A stretch of 36,842 nucleotides of DNA, from contig NZ_BAGA01000032.1 in NCBI RefSeq assembly GCF_000308595.1, forward strand, positions 1 through 36,842, given 5' to 3'. This DNA is from Nocardia higoensis NBRC 100133 (lineage in GTDB: Bacteria > Actinomycetota > Actinomycetes > Mycobacteriales > Mycobacteriaceae). The notes beneath the pieces are model-generated. The model saw only the letters and a list, made by a program, of their open reading frames with translations, was not told the DNA's origin and did not search any database. Positions 29,860-36,842 of this stretch are shown here, piece by piece; within the stretch, counting starts at the first letter, position 1, and every line of letters starts with the position of its first letter. The position numbers and the translations under genes are program-made.

Positions 29860-31543
29860 GGTGCACCTCCACATTGCCCATATGGACGTCGATGTTCAGG
29901 TCGAGGACCGGCGCGCCCGGGGTGTTCGGGCCGGATACCCCCGAGGGGCACTGCATTTCGCCGAGCGTCACATTGCAGTCGGCGCGCACGTTCATGTCGG
30001 CGGGTACGAGGACGCGCACCTCGCCCATCCGTACATCGACGTCGACGGTGCGATCCTCGGTGAGCCGCACCGACCGCAGGTCGAGCGTGGCGTCACCCAT
30101 CGTGAGGTGGTAGTGCGATCCCAGTTCGGCGGCCGAGGCGGGCACCCACTCGCGATTTCCCACGGAGGCGCTGTCGAACTCTATCGGCCCGATCAGCGAG
30201 GCGAGCAGGACGAAGCCGGCCAGCGGGGCGGTCACCACGAGCAGGCCCTGGCCGCGCCGCAGGAACGCGCCGAGCACCAGCCCCAGACCGATCACGGCGA
30301 GTGCGACGGCGGCGATGCGGCCCGGCGTCATCCAGTCCACGCCCGCGGCGGCGAGCGCGCCCGCGCCCGCGGCGGCCAGGATGGCCAGGCCGAGCACGAC
30401 CGGGGTGAATCGGGACGGCGGACGCTTCGGTGCGACGGTGGCGACCGGGCGCGCCGGTGTCGGATCCGGCAGATCCCAGGCCAGCGGGGCGACTCCCAGC
30501 GGATCCCAGGCGGGCGGGACCTGGGGGCCGGGCAGGCCGGTGGGCAGGGGATCGCGGGCGGCGGTGGGCGATCCGGTACCTACGGGAGCTTTTCGCAGAT
30601 CCGGTCCGCTGTCGCCGGACGCGGGGTGGGCCGGAGCCGAGGGGGCGCTCGCATCGTCGTCGGCGTCGCCACGCCCCTCGGTGTCGCCCGGCCCGGCGGC
30701 TTCGTCGCTGGTGGGAGCCGAACTCGACGGCGGGGAGTCGGCCGACGATGAAGTGGCGGCCGACGGCGAGGACACGGCTTCGGTGGCTGGATCCGACGGG
30801 CCCGCAGTCGGCGCATCGGCACCCGAAGCAGCCGGCTGGGCCGGCTGAGCCGGATCGGGCGCGGCAGCCGAGTCGGCCACGGTCGCCGCTGTCTTCGGCT
30901 CGGGGACGTAGGAATCCGGGAGCTTGGTATAGGGCGTGTACATCGGCGTCTCCGGGAACTGCGCGGACTGCGGGGGATTCGGCGACCCGAACGGCGCGTA
31001 GTAGGCCCCGGGGGTTCGCATCGGACCGGCGGGGAACGCCGTCCCCGGATAGCCCGTCGCGGTGGCGGGCACATCGTCGGCGTTCCACGGACTGGTGCCC
31101 GGCGGCGGCTCGGGGAAACGCATGAACAGCATCCACCAGCCGGCCAGCATGAGCGCGAGGCTGATCATCCCGGACCCGGCCATCTCGACCCCGATGGGGC
31201 CGACGGTGGTGACCGCGATGGCCAGCGCGACCAGCAACACGATGGTCCTGGTCTGCGACCGGCCGTGCTGCTCGCCGTGCGGCTTACGGCCGAACAGCGA
31301 TTCGGCCGGTGACAGCCGCTCGCCCGATTCGGCCAGCAGCAGCCAGGCCAGCAGGTACAGCATGATGCCCGCGCCGCCGAACATGCTCGAGACCACGAAC
31401 GCGACCCGGATGAGCACCGGGTCGACGTTGTAGCGCCGGCCGAAACCCGCGGCGACGCCCGCGATCGGGCCCTGCCGGGGGAGTCGCACAGGCCGCGTCC
31501 GCCATATCTGCTGGAGCTGATCCCCGAAGCTCGTTCTGGTCAT
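29852..31543 (-). CDS. PspC-domain membrane protein with LiaF-like toastrack C-terminus
   Basis: A 563-residue membrane protein. An N-terminal PspC domain (about 16-72, with IAGVAAGFGRRYNVDP) includes the first TM helix. Two more helices lie at about 99-141, then about 240 residues rich in Pro, Ala, Ser and Asp. Three further hydrophobic segments (about 385-470) lead to a C-terminal beta domain. That domain repeats short strands ending MGDATLDL, MGEVRVLVP, LGEMQC and MGNVEVHR, the pattern of the LiaF-type 'toastrack' domain. LiaF/PspC proteins sense or transmit cell-envelope stress and often act on a nearby kinase. The divergent histidine kinase also has a PspC domain. ATG at 31543 is chosen for the ggaga site just upstream. 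Confidence 0.86.
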   Translation of the reverse strand: MTRTSFGDQLQQIWRTRPVRLPRQGPIAGVAAGFGRRYNVDPVLIRVAFVVSSMFGGAGIMLYLLAWLLLAESGERLSPAESLFGRKPHGEQHGRSQTRTIVLLVALAIAVTTVGPIGVEMAGSGMISLALMLAGWWMLFMRFPEPPPGTSPWNADDVPATATGYPGTAFPAGPMRTPGAYYAPFGSPNPPQSAQFPETPMYTPYTKLPDSYVPEPKTAATVADSAAAPDPAQPAQPAASGADAPTAGPSDPATEAVSSPSAATSSSADSPPSSSAPTSDEAAGPGDTEGRGDADDDASAPSAPAHPASGDSGPDLRKAPVGTGSPTAARDPLPTGLPGPQVPPAWDPLGVAPLAWDLPDPTPARPVATVAPKRPPSRFTPVVLGLAILAAAGAGALAAAGVDWMTPGRIAAVALAVIGLGLVLGAFLRRGQGLLVVTAPLAGFVLLASLIGPIEFDSASVGNREWVPASAAELGSHYHLTMGDATLDLRSVRLTEDRTVDVDVRMGEVRVLVPADMNVRADCNVTLGEMQCPSGVSGPNTPGAPVLDLNIDVHMGNVEVHRD

Positions 31544-31870
31544 GTTCTCCATGGTGGGCGCGGCTGCGGCCGATCGCATCGGGGGTAACCCTGAAAATCC
31601 ACCGGACTCGCCGAGCCCGGTGGACCAGGGTGCCCGCACCGCCGATCACAGTGCACTGTGCGCCGTCGGCAAGCGATCCCGCCCACCGCGGCTGGAAGAA
31701 CCTCGGAAAGAGTCTGCCGACAGTGTCTTTCGCGCCAGGGGGAGGATGTGCGCACGGCGCGGACTCGGTCCGGGAGGGTTGTCGACCTGCGTGAACGCCG
31801 GCCGGGTAGGGGTGAAGATCAGGGGGATTCCCGATGCTCGTGGTCCGGGCGGCGTGCCAGTATCGAAGAT
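31544..31870. promoter_or_regulatory. Divergent intergenic region between the toastrack protein and the histidine kinase
   Basis: These 327 bases lie between two divergent starts and hold no supported gene. They should contain both promoters, and shared control is likely because the two products belong to one signalling group. I could not place a sigma-factor consensus or a clear operator by eye. Confidence 0.5.
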
Positions 31871-33361
31871 ATGCACCCGACCGGTCCCCAGTACGAGACC
31901 GCCCGCGGCGCCGGACCCACTTGGGGAGATCCGGCGGGGGCCGCGCGCGGTTACGGGCCCACGCCGGTGCTGGACGTGGGCAACCCGCCGGTGCGACTGG
32001 TCCGCCGCTCGGGCGGACGGATCGTCGGCGGTGTGGCCGGTGGCCTGGCCGACCATCTCGGGCTGGACGTGTTCACCGTCCGGATGGTCTTCGTCCTGCT
32101 GTCCGCGCTGGCCGGTGCCGGCATCGTCGCCTACGGCATGCTGTGGGTCTTCACCCCCGGCGGCTACGACTCGGCCGAGCCATCGCCCACCGAGCGCAGG
32201 CAGGCGATCGGTCTGGCCATGCTCGGGATCGGCTTGGCCATCGCGATCTCCTGGCTGATGAACGCGACCGTGGCCGCGAAGGTGATCGCGCCGATCGTGG
32301 TCGTCGCGGTCGGCGCGGCGCTGGTGTGGCGCGAATACGACACCGACGGGCCGCGCTCGCTGTTCGGCCTGCCCGCCCGGCCGACGGTGATCACCTGGGC
32401 CCGCATCGTCTCCGGAACGACCCTGGTGGTGCTCGGTCTCGGCGTGCTGGTGCTGGCCCGGATCGACCTGAGCTCGCTGGGTTCGGCGCTGATCGCGGTG
32501 GTGGTCACGCTGGTCGGCGGCGGGCTGCTGACGGTGCCGCTGTGGTTGCGCATGGCCAGGGCGCTGGACGCCGAGCGTGCCGCCAGGATTCGCAACGAGG
32601 AACGTGAGGAGATCGCCTCGCACCTGCACGACTCGGTGCTGCAGACGCTGGCGTTGATCCAGCGGCAGGCCGAGGACCCGCACGAGGTGGTGCGGCTGGC
32701 GCGCAGTCAGGAGCGGGAGCTGCGGCGCTGGCTGTTCGAGGACACCGGGCCCGCGCATTCCAGCCTCGCCGCGGCCCTGCGCACCATCGCGGGCGAGGTG
32801 GAGGACCAGCACGGGGTGAAGGTCACCCCGGTCACCGTCGGCGATGTCACGATGGACGTCGCGGATTCGGGCGCGGGCCTGCCCAAGGAGCATTTCACCG
32901 CTCTGCTCGGCGCGGCCAGGGAGGCGATGGTCAATGCCGCCAAGCACGCCGGGGTGCCGACGGTCGACCTGTTCGCCGAGGTGGAACCGCATCAGGTGAG
33001 CGTGTTCGTGCGCGATCGCGGCGCCGGCTTCGATCCGGCCGCGGTGTCCGCGGACCGGCAGGGGCTGGCCAAATCGATCCGCGGGCGGATCGAGCGCCGG
33101 GGCGGGCGGGTGGAGATCCTGTCCACGCCGGGGCGCGGCACCGAGGTCCGCATCTTCATGCCGCGCAGCGACTCCTACGAAGTCGAGCCCGACGCACCCG
33201 ATTCCGGCGAGGCGGCCGAGACCGAAGCGCCCGGTCCTGTCCCCGTGGCCGGTTCCACCTCGGAGTCCGGTGTGAGCTCCGAGCCCGGCCGGGCGGCCGA
33301 CGGCGCGCAGGCGACCGGCCCCGCGTCCGCGCGCGAGTTCGCTTCGGGAGCCGGGCACTAG
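31871..33361 (+). CDS. PspC-fused sensor histidine kinase (HisKA_3 type)
   Basis: A 496-residue membrane kinase. A PspC domain (about 40-98, RIVGGVAGGLADHLGLD) leads into about five membrane helices to residue 228. A HisKA_3 dimerisation segment follows, with the phosphoacceptor His253 in HLHDSVLQTLALIQ, then a HATPase domain with EAMVNAAKHAG (N-box), DRGAGFDP and GRGTEVRIFMP. The last 60-70 residues are Pro/Glu/Ala-rich and disordered. The ATG at 31871 has a weak gaagat site; the frame is open upstream but adds no domain. The response regulator follows after about 70 bases. With the divergent PspC/toastrack gene, this forms a LiaFSR-like set, so the signal is probably envelope damage; the trigger is not known. 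Confidence 0.93.
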   Translation: MHPTGPQYETARGAGPTWGDPAGAARGYGPTPVLDVGNPPVRLVRRSGGRIVGGVAGGLADHLGLDVFTVRMVFVLLSALAGAGIVAYGMLWVFTPGGYDSAEPSPTERRQAIGLAMLGIGLAIAISWLMNATVAAKVIAPIVVVAVGAALVWREYDTDGPRSLFGLPARPTVITWARIVSGTTLVVLGLGVLVLARIDLSSLGSALIAVVVTLVGGGLLTVPLWLRMARALDAERAARIRNEEREEIASHLHDSVLQTLALIQRQAEDPHEVVRLARSQERELRRWLFEDTGPAHSSLAAALRTIAGEVEDQHGVKVTPVTVGDVTMDVADSGAGLPKEHFTALLGAAREAMVNAAKHAGVPTVDLFAEVEPHQVSVFVRDRGAGFDPAAVSADRQGLAKSIRGRIERRGGRVEILSTPGRGTEVRIFMPRSDSYEVEPDAPDSGEAAETEAPGPVPVAGSTSESGVSSEPGRAADGAQATGPASAREFASGAGH

Positions 33362-33429
33362 CCGATGTGGTACCGATGGTGTCCGGCCGGAGTGTGTCCG
33401 GATCCGCGGACAGGTGAGGAGTGAAACAG

Positions 33430-34071
33430 GTGACCGTGCGGGTCTTTCTCGTCGACGATCACGCGGTGTTCCGATCGGGGGTGCGAGCGGAGTTGAGCCG
33501 GGAGGCCGATCTCGAGGTGGTCGGCGAGGCGGGCGGAGTCGCCGAGGCGATCGCCGGGATCACGAGCACCCGGCCCGATGTGGTGCTGCTGGACGTGCAC
33601 ATGCCCGACGGCGGCGGGGTGGCGGTGCTCACCGGCATCGAGGACGGCCCGGTGTGCCTGGCACTGAGCGTGTCCGACGCGGCCGAGGATGTGATCGCGG
33701 TGATCCGCGCGGGCGCTCGCGGCTATGTCACCAAGACGATCTCCGGCGCGGAACTGGCCGACGGCATCCGCCGGGTGGCCGGCGGCGACGCCGTGTTCAG
33801 TCCGCGGCTGGCCGGGTTCGTGCTCGACTCCTTCACCGGGCGCTCGCCGGTGCCCGAGCCGCCGCTCGACCCGGAGCTGGACTCGCTGACGCCCAGGGAA
33901 CTCGAGGTGCTGCGCCTGCTGGCGCGCGGCTACACCTACCGCGAGATCGCCGAGACCCTGTTCATCTCGGTGAAGACCGTCGAGACGCACGCCTCCAATG
34001 TGCTGCGCAAGACCCAGCAGTCCAATCGCAACGCGCTGACCCGCTGGGCGCACCGCCGCCGCATCGACTGA
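33430..34071 (+). CDS. LuxR/NarL-family response regulator
   Basis: A 213-residue response regulator. The receiver domain (about 1-120) has the acidic pair Asp9/Asp10 and the phosphoacceptor Asp55 in VVLLDVHMPD, with Lys in YVTKTISG. A LuxR-type helix-turn-helix (about 148-210) follows: LTPRELEVLRLLARGYTYREIAETLFISVKTVETHASNVLRK. GTG at 33430 is chosen since gaggag lies nine bases upstream; GTG at 33421 has its site too close. It is the cognate partner of the PspC kinase directly upstream. Likely targets are envelope-stress genes, probably including the divergent PspC/toastrack gene, which is inferred from the LiaR pattern. Confidence 0.95.
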   Translation: MTVRVFLVDDHAVFRSGVRAELSREADLEVVGEAGGVAEAIAGITSTRPDVVLLDVHMPDGGGVAVLTGIEDGPVCLALSVSDAAEDVIAVIRAGARGYVTKTISGAELADGIRRVAGGDAVFSPRLAGFVLDSFTGRSPVPEPPLDPELDSLTPRELEVLRLLARGYTYREIAETLFISVKTVETHASNVLRKTQQSNRNALTRWAHRRRID

Positions 34072-34160
34072 GGCGCCCGCGCGCTCGTCCCGGACGCGCC
34101 GAGCGGGCTCGCCGCACGATGCGCCGAACGGCCTCGTCACGCGGCGGCCGGCCGCGTTCG

Positions 34161-35276
34161 TCACATGGCGATGACGATGACGCCGATGATGATGATCAGC
34201 CCGATGAGCAGACCGATGGTGACCGCGAGCGCGGCATTGGCCTGCTTGGGCGCGGGCACCCGGGCACGCTGGGCCTGCGGTGCGTGGCTGCCGCGGTGCG
34301 GGCGCGGCAGCGGCGCCGAATGCGGGCTGCGCACCCCGACGGAACCGTTGCGGGTGGCCCAGGAGGGGATGGTGCCGTCCTCGGTACGCACCGGTGCGCC
34401 GAGAATGTAGGAGGCGGTGCCGGGCCCGAACGCGGCCGCGAGGATCTCGTCGCGCGCCTGCGCCATCGTCGGCCTGCGCTGCGGCGCCGGTTCCAGCATG
34501 TGCAACAGCGCGGCGGTGAGTTCGCCGGTGCGCTGCGGCGGGATGATCTGGGCCATCGCGGCCCGCTGCACCAGCACATCGCTGTCGTCGTCCATGCCGA
34601 ACGGCGGCTGACCCTCGATGGCGGTGTAGAGAGTGGCGCCGAGGGAGAACACGTCGCTGGCGGTGGTGGGCTGCGCGCCGCGGGCCACCTCGGGCGGCAG
34701 ATAGGCGGGCGTGCCGGTGATGACGCCGTCCGGCTCGTCGGCGGCGTCGCCCGCGCCGCGGGAGATGCCGAAGTCGCTCAGCTTGGCGTAGCCGACCCGG
34801 GGACCGCGATCGGCGACGAGGATATTGCCCGGCTTGATGTCGCGGTGCACGATGCCCACCGCGTGTGCCGCGGCCAGCGCGTCGGCGACCTGCGCGCCGA
34901 TCTGGGCGACCTCGAGCACCGGCAGCGCGTCGACCAGGCCGAGTGCCCGCGCCACGCTGCGCGAGGGTAAGTGCTCCATCACCAGCCAGGGCTCGCCCGC
35001 CTCGATCACCACGTCGTAGACCGCGATGGCGTGTTCATGGGAGAGCTTGGCCGCCACTCGGCCCTCGTGGACGATCTGCTCGCGGATCCGGGCGGCTTCG
35101 GCCTCCGGCAGGCCCGCGGTGGTGAGCACCTGCTTGATCGCGACTTCCCGGTCCAGCAGTCGATCGTGGGCCAGCCAGACCGCACCCATGCCGCCGCCGC
35201 CCAGTTTGGAGCGGAGGCGGTAGCGGCCTGCGACCAGATAGTCGGGGCCGACGATGGGGCGAGCACGATCGATCAT
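34161..35276 (-). CDS. Serine/threonine protein kinase, tail-anchored
   Basis: A 371-residue eukaryotic-type kinase. The kinase domain (about 19-290) has the glycine loop LGGGGMGAVW, the ATP lysine 48 (VAIK), catalytic HRD (144-146) in HRDIKPGN, DFG (168-170) and the activation segment GTPAYLPPEVARG. A Pro/Arg-rich linker (about 305-345) is followed by a single hydrophobic segment at the extreme C-terminus (about 349-370), so no outer sensor domain exists. The protein should be anchored with the kinase in the cytoplasm. Actinobacterial kinases usually have PASTA or other sensor domains outside. ATG at 35276 gives the normal kinase start. It converges on the response regulator, with 89 bases between; a functional link is possible but not shown. 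Confidence 0.94.
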   Translation of the reverse strand: MIDRARPIVGPDYLVAGRYRLRSKLGGGGMGAVWLAHDRLLDREVAIKQVLTTAGLPEAEAARIREQIVHEGRVAAKLSHEHAIAVYDVVIEAGEPWLVMEHLPSRSVARALGLVDALPVLEVAQIGAQVADALAAAHAVGIVHRDIKPGNILVADRGPRVGYAKLSDFGISRGAGDAADEPDGVITGTPAYLPPEVARGAQPTTASDVFSLGATLYTAIEGQPPFGMDDDSDVLVQRAAMAQIIPPQRTGELTAALLHMLEPAPQRRPTMAQARDEILAAAFGPGTASYILGAPVRTEDGTIPSWATRNGSVGVRSPHSAPLPRPHRGSHAPQAQRARVPAPKQANAALAVTIGLLIGLIIIIGVIVIAM

Positions 35277-35401
35277 GGTGTGCAGGGTATCCGAATTCGG
35301 TGGTAGGCGGCCTGATTCGCCCCCGCTGCGACCGCCCGCGCAGGGGGTGGCGCGCGCGCTGACCCGGTGATCTTCCGGGGTGGTCTTCTGTTCGCGGTCA
35401 T

Positions 35402-35417
35402 TCGAACGTATATTCGA
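35402..35417 (+). promoter_or_regulatory. LexA box (SOS box) upstream of imuA'
   Basis: TCGAAC-GTAT-ATTCGA matches the mycobacterial SOS consensus TCGAAC-N4-GTTCGA at every fixed position but one (A for G). It lies about 85-100 bases upstream of the imuA' start, in the 226-bp gap after the divergent kinase gene. LexA bound here would repress imuA'-imuB until DNA damage, as known in mycobacteria. Good match in the right place. Confidence 0.85.
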
Positions 35418-35502
35418 TAGCGATCGATAGCTGAAACGGTGCTGGCGCTGGAGTCCACCGCTCGGCTCCGCTACGGTTCCCTCGGGAAAGTAGGTGTTGG
35501 TG

Positions 35503-36249
35503 ATGGGTACGGACACACTGCGGGAGGTCGAGAGGCAACGGAAACTGGCGGAGTTGCGGCGCCGGATGGCGGCCGTGCCGAGCCGGGGCGAATCGGCGGC
35601 GGGCAGGCGGCCTGCGGCGCGGGAACGGCGGGAGACGCTGCCGGTGCCGCCCGCCCTGGCCGGTCTGCTGCCCGGCGGCGGGCTCGGCACGGGGACAGTG
35701 GTGTCCTACGCCGGGGCCCGATCGCTGCTGGCCGGTCTGCTGGCCGCGGCCACCGAACACGGCAAGCATGCCGCGGTCGCCGGGCTCCCCGGCTTCGGCC
35801 TGCTCGCTGCCGCGGAAATGGGCGCCGACCTGCGCAGGCTTGCCGTGATCCCGGAACCGGGACCGGATCCGGTCGAGATCGCCGCGGTGCTGCTCGACGG
35901 CATCGACCTGGTCGTGCTCGGCCTGCGTGGAGGCAGCGTGCCGCCGTCCCGGGCGCGGGTGATCGCCGCCCGCGCCCGGGCCAAGGGGGCCACTCTGGTG
36001 GTCACCGACGGCTATTGGCCCGACACCACCCTGCGGATGGATGCCAGGATCGCCGGCTACGCCGGGCTCGGCGCGGGGCACGGCAGGTTGCGCTCGTTCT
36101 GCCTCGACGTCGCGGCCTCGCATCGGGCGGGCCCACCGCGCCGCGGCCGAATCGAGTTGCGTCCCAACGGTGGTCGCGTGGAGTGGTGCACCGTGGGTGG
36201 CGGGCAATCGTCCGGCGAACTGCCGGTCGCGCACGGAGCGGTGTCGTGA
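35503..36249 (+). CDS. imuA': ImuA' mutasome protein (SOS-induced, RecA-like fold)
   Basis: A 248-residue protein of the ImuA' group, partner of ImuB and DnaE2 in damage-induced mutagenesis. It opens with a basic helix (TLREVERQRKLAELRRRMAAV), then LPVPPALAGLLPGGGLGTGTVVSY, where RecA proteins have the ATP loop but here the lysine-threonine core is absent. Short beta/alpha units (AVAGLPGFGLLAAAEMGADL, LDGIDLVVLGLRGG) follow, the whole a divergent RecA-like fold. The actinobacterial type matches Rv3395c by position before imuB. ATG at 35503 is given; GTG at 35494 is an alternative adding three residues. A LexA box lies upstream. ImuB follows in another frame, with a 160-base gap if its GTG at 36410 is used. 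Confidence 0.88.
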   Translation: MGTDTLREVERQRKLAELRRRMAAVPSRGESAAGRRPAARERRETLPVPPALAGLLPGGGLGTGTVVSYAGARSLLAGLLAAATEHGKHAAVAGLPGFGLLAAAEMGADLRRLAVIPEPGPDPVEIAAVLLDGIDLVVLGLRGGSVPPSRARVIAARARAKGATLVVTDGYWPDTTLRMDARIAGYAGLGAGHGRLRSFCLDVAASHRAGPPRRGRIELRPNGGRVEWCTVGGGQSSGELPVAHGAVS

Positions 36250-36409
36250 GACCCGCTGTCGGGGTCCTGCTCCCGGCGTGGTGCGCCGGCGCCGGTGTGG
36301 ATCCTCGGCTGCGACGGGCGAGGAGTCCACGGTCACGGGGCTCGTGGTCGGCGCGGTCTCGGGGGGCTGGACAGCGGCAGCGGCGGAATGGGCCACGGCT
36401 GGAGGGGGT

Positions 36410-36842
36410 GTGGTCAGCGGTGCCGCGGTCGATGGCGCTGCGGTCGACAATGCCGCGACCGAAGAAATTTCGACCGGTAGAGCCCTGGCATCGGCACGCG
36501 GGGTATCGGGCGGCAGTGCTGTGGCAGGCCCGGCGGCGGCCGGTGGGGTCGCGGTGCGCGAGGGCGCGGACGGCAGTGCTGCGGTCCACGGGGGAGACGG
36601 CGGTAGCGCGCCTGGCGGGGGAGTCTGCGGGCGCGTCGGCGTGACCGGCGGGGCGGTGGCGCGGGCGAATCGGGTGCTGGCGGTGTGGTGCCAGGACTGG
36701 CCCGCGGTCGCGGCGGCGGCCGCGGCCGGGGTGCCCGCGTCGCGACCGGTGGCGGTACTGGCGGCGGGTCGGGTGTCGGCGTGTTCGGCGACCGCGCGGG
36801 CCGAGGGGTGCGGCGCCGGGGCACGGCGGCGGGAGGCGCAGG
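36410..36842 (+). CDS. imuB: ImuB, Y-family DNA polymerase homologue, N-terminal part (runs off window)
   Basis: The start of a Y-family polymerase-like protein. From about base 36671 the frame reads RVLAVWCQDWPAVAAA, then SRPVAVLAAGRVSACSATARAEG and REAQ at the window end, the conserved opening of ImuB. The metal-binding Asp of active Y polymerases is replaced (VWCQDW), as expected for ImuB, which acts as an adaptor for DnaE2 and the sliding clamp. The frame is open from at least 36248 and encodes a Gly/Ala/Val-rich extension (for example SGAAVDGAAVDNAATEE). GTG at 36410 has ggagg four bases upstream and was chosen; GTGs at 36278, 36344 and 36641 are possible. The extension has coding-like codon positions. 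The C-terminal two-thirds lies outside the window. Confidence 0.78.
   Translation, partial: MVSGAAVDGAAVDNAATEEISTGRALASARGVSGGSAVAGPAAAGGVAVREGADGSAAVHGGDGGSAPGGGVCGRVGVTGGAVARANRVLAVWCQDWPAVAAAAAAGVPASRPVAVLAAGRVSACSATARAEGCGAGARRREAQ

Noticed and set aside
36246..36644. ImuB starting at the GTGA overlap with the imuA' stop
   Set aside because: That frame gives an Arg/Ser-rich product with no Y-polymerase motif and a stop at 36644; the conserved ImuB core is in a different frame.

Overview
The window comes from the chromosome of a high-GC mycolic-acid actinobacterium. Gene content and order fit Nocardia best, with Rhodococcus or a relative as alternatives. The block alr, tsaE-tsaB-rimI-tsaD, groES-groEL1, whiB3, sigD, a DUF5319-type gene, guaB, guaB3, guaA and imuA'-imuB follows the order recalled for Mycobacterium tuberculosis around Rv3423c-Rv3394c. 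Codons are strongly G/C at third positions. No tRNA, rRNA, insertion sequence, phage gene or CRISPR array was seen. The genus is inferred, not proven.

Layout. 1-1003: the start of an ABC-F ATPase (minus strand) and a tiny PspC membrane protein. 1137-4097: an accessory group of four small-to-large genes: a protein with two acidic DxDGDG loops, an EspC-like type VII secretion substrate, a long WxG protein with a Pro/Thr-rich region, and a coiled-coil protein. 4234-9127: an alpha/beta-hydrolase-fold protein that lacks its nucleophile serine, glmS, a cupredoxin lipoprotein and the bifunctional NAD(P)HX repair enzyme. 9128-9729: a 602-bp gap holding a degenerate tandem repeat. 9730-14997: alr, an alpha/beta hydrolase and the t6A/ribosomal acetylation cluster tsaE-tsaB-rimI-tsaD.

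15056-19147: a membrane-anchored Hsp70-like protein divergent from groES-groEL1. A CIRCE operator precedes groES and strong hairpins follow both chaperonin genes. 19357-24183: a regulatory island with whiB3, sigK and an unusually short RskA-like anti-sigma factor on the minus strand, then a TPR-like protein, sigD and its anti-sigma factor rsdA on the plus strand. 24421-29624: a DUF5319-type protein, then the GMP branch of purine synthesis (guaB, guaB3, guaA).

29647-36842: an envelope-stress sensing group made of a two-TM small protein, a PspC/toastrack membrane protein, a PspC-fused histidine kinase, a NarL-type response regulator and a tail-anchored Ser/Thr kinase. The window ends in the SOS mutasome genes imuA'-imuB, preceded by a LexA box with one mismatch to consensus.

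Most of the window is core housekeeping. The least ordinary parts are the type VII substrate cluster at 1-4 kb, the serine-less hydrolase next to glmS, the membrane-less SigK anti-sigma factor, the decaying repeat upstream of alr, and the Gly/Ala-rich N-terminal extension on ImuB. Nothing seen amounts to a clearly undescribed system.
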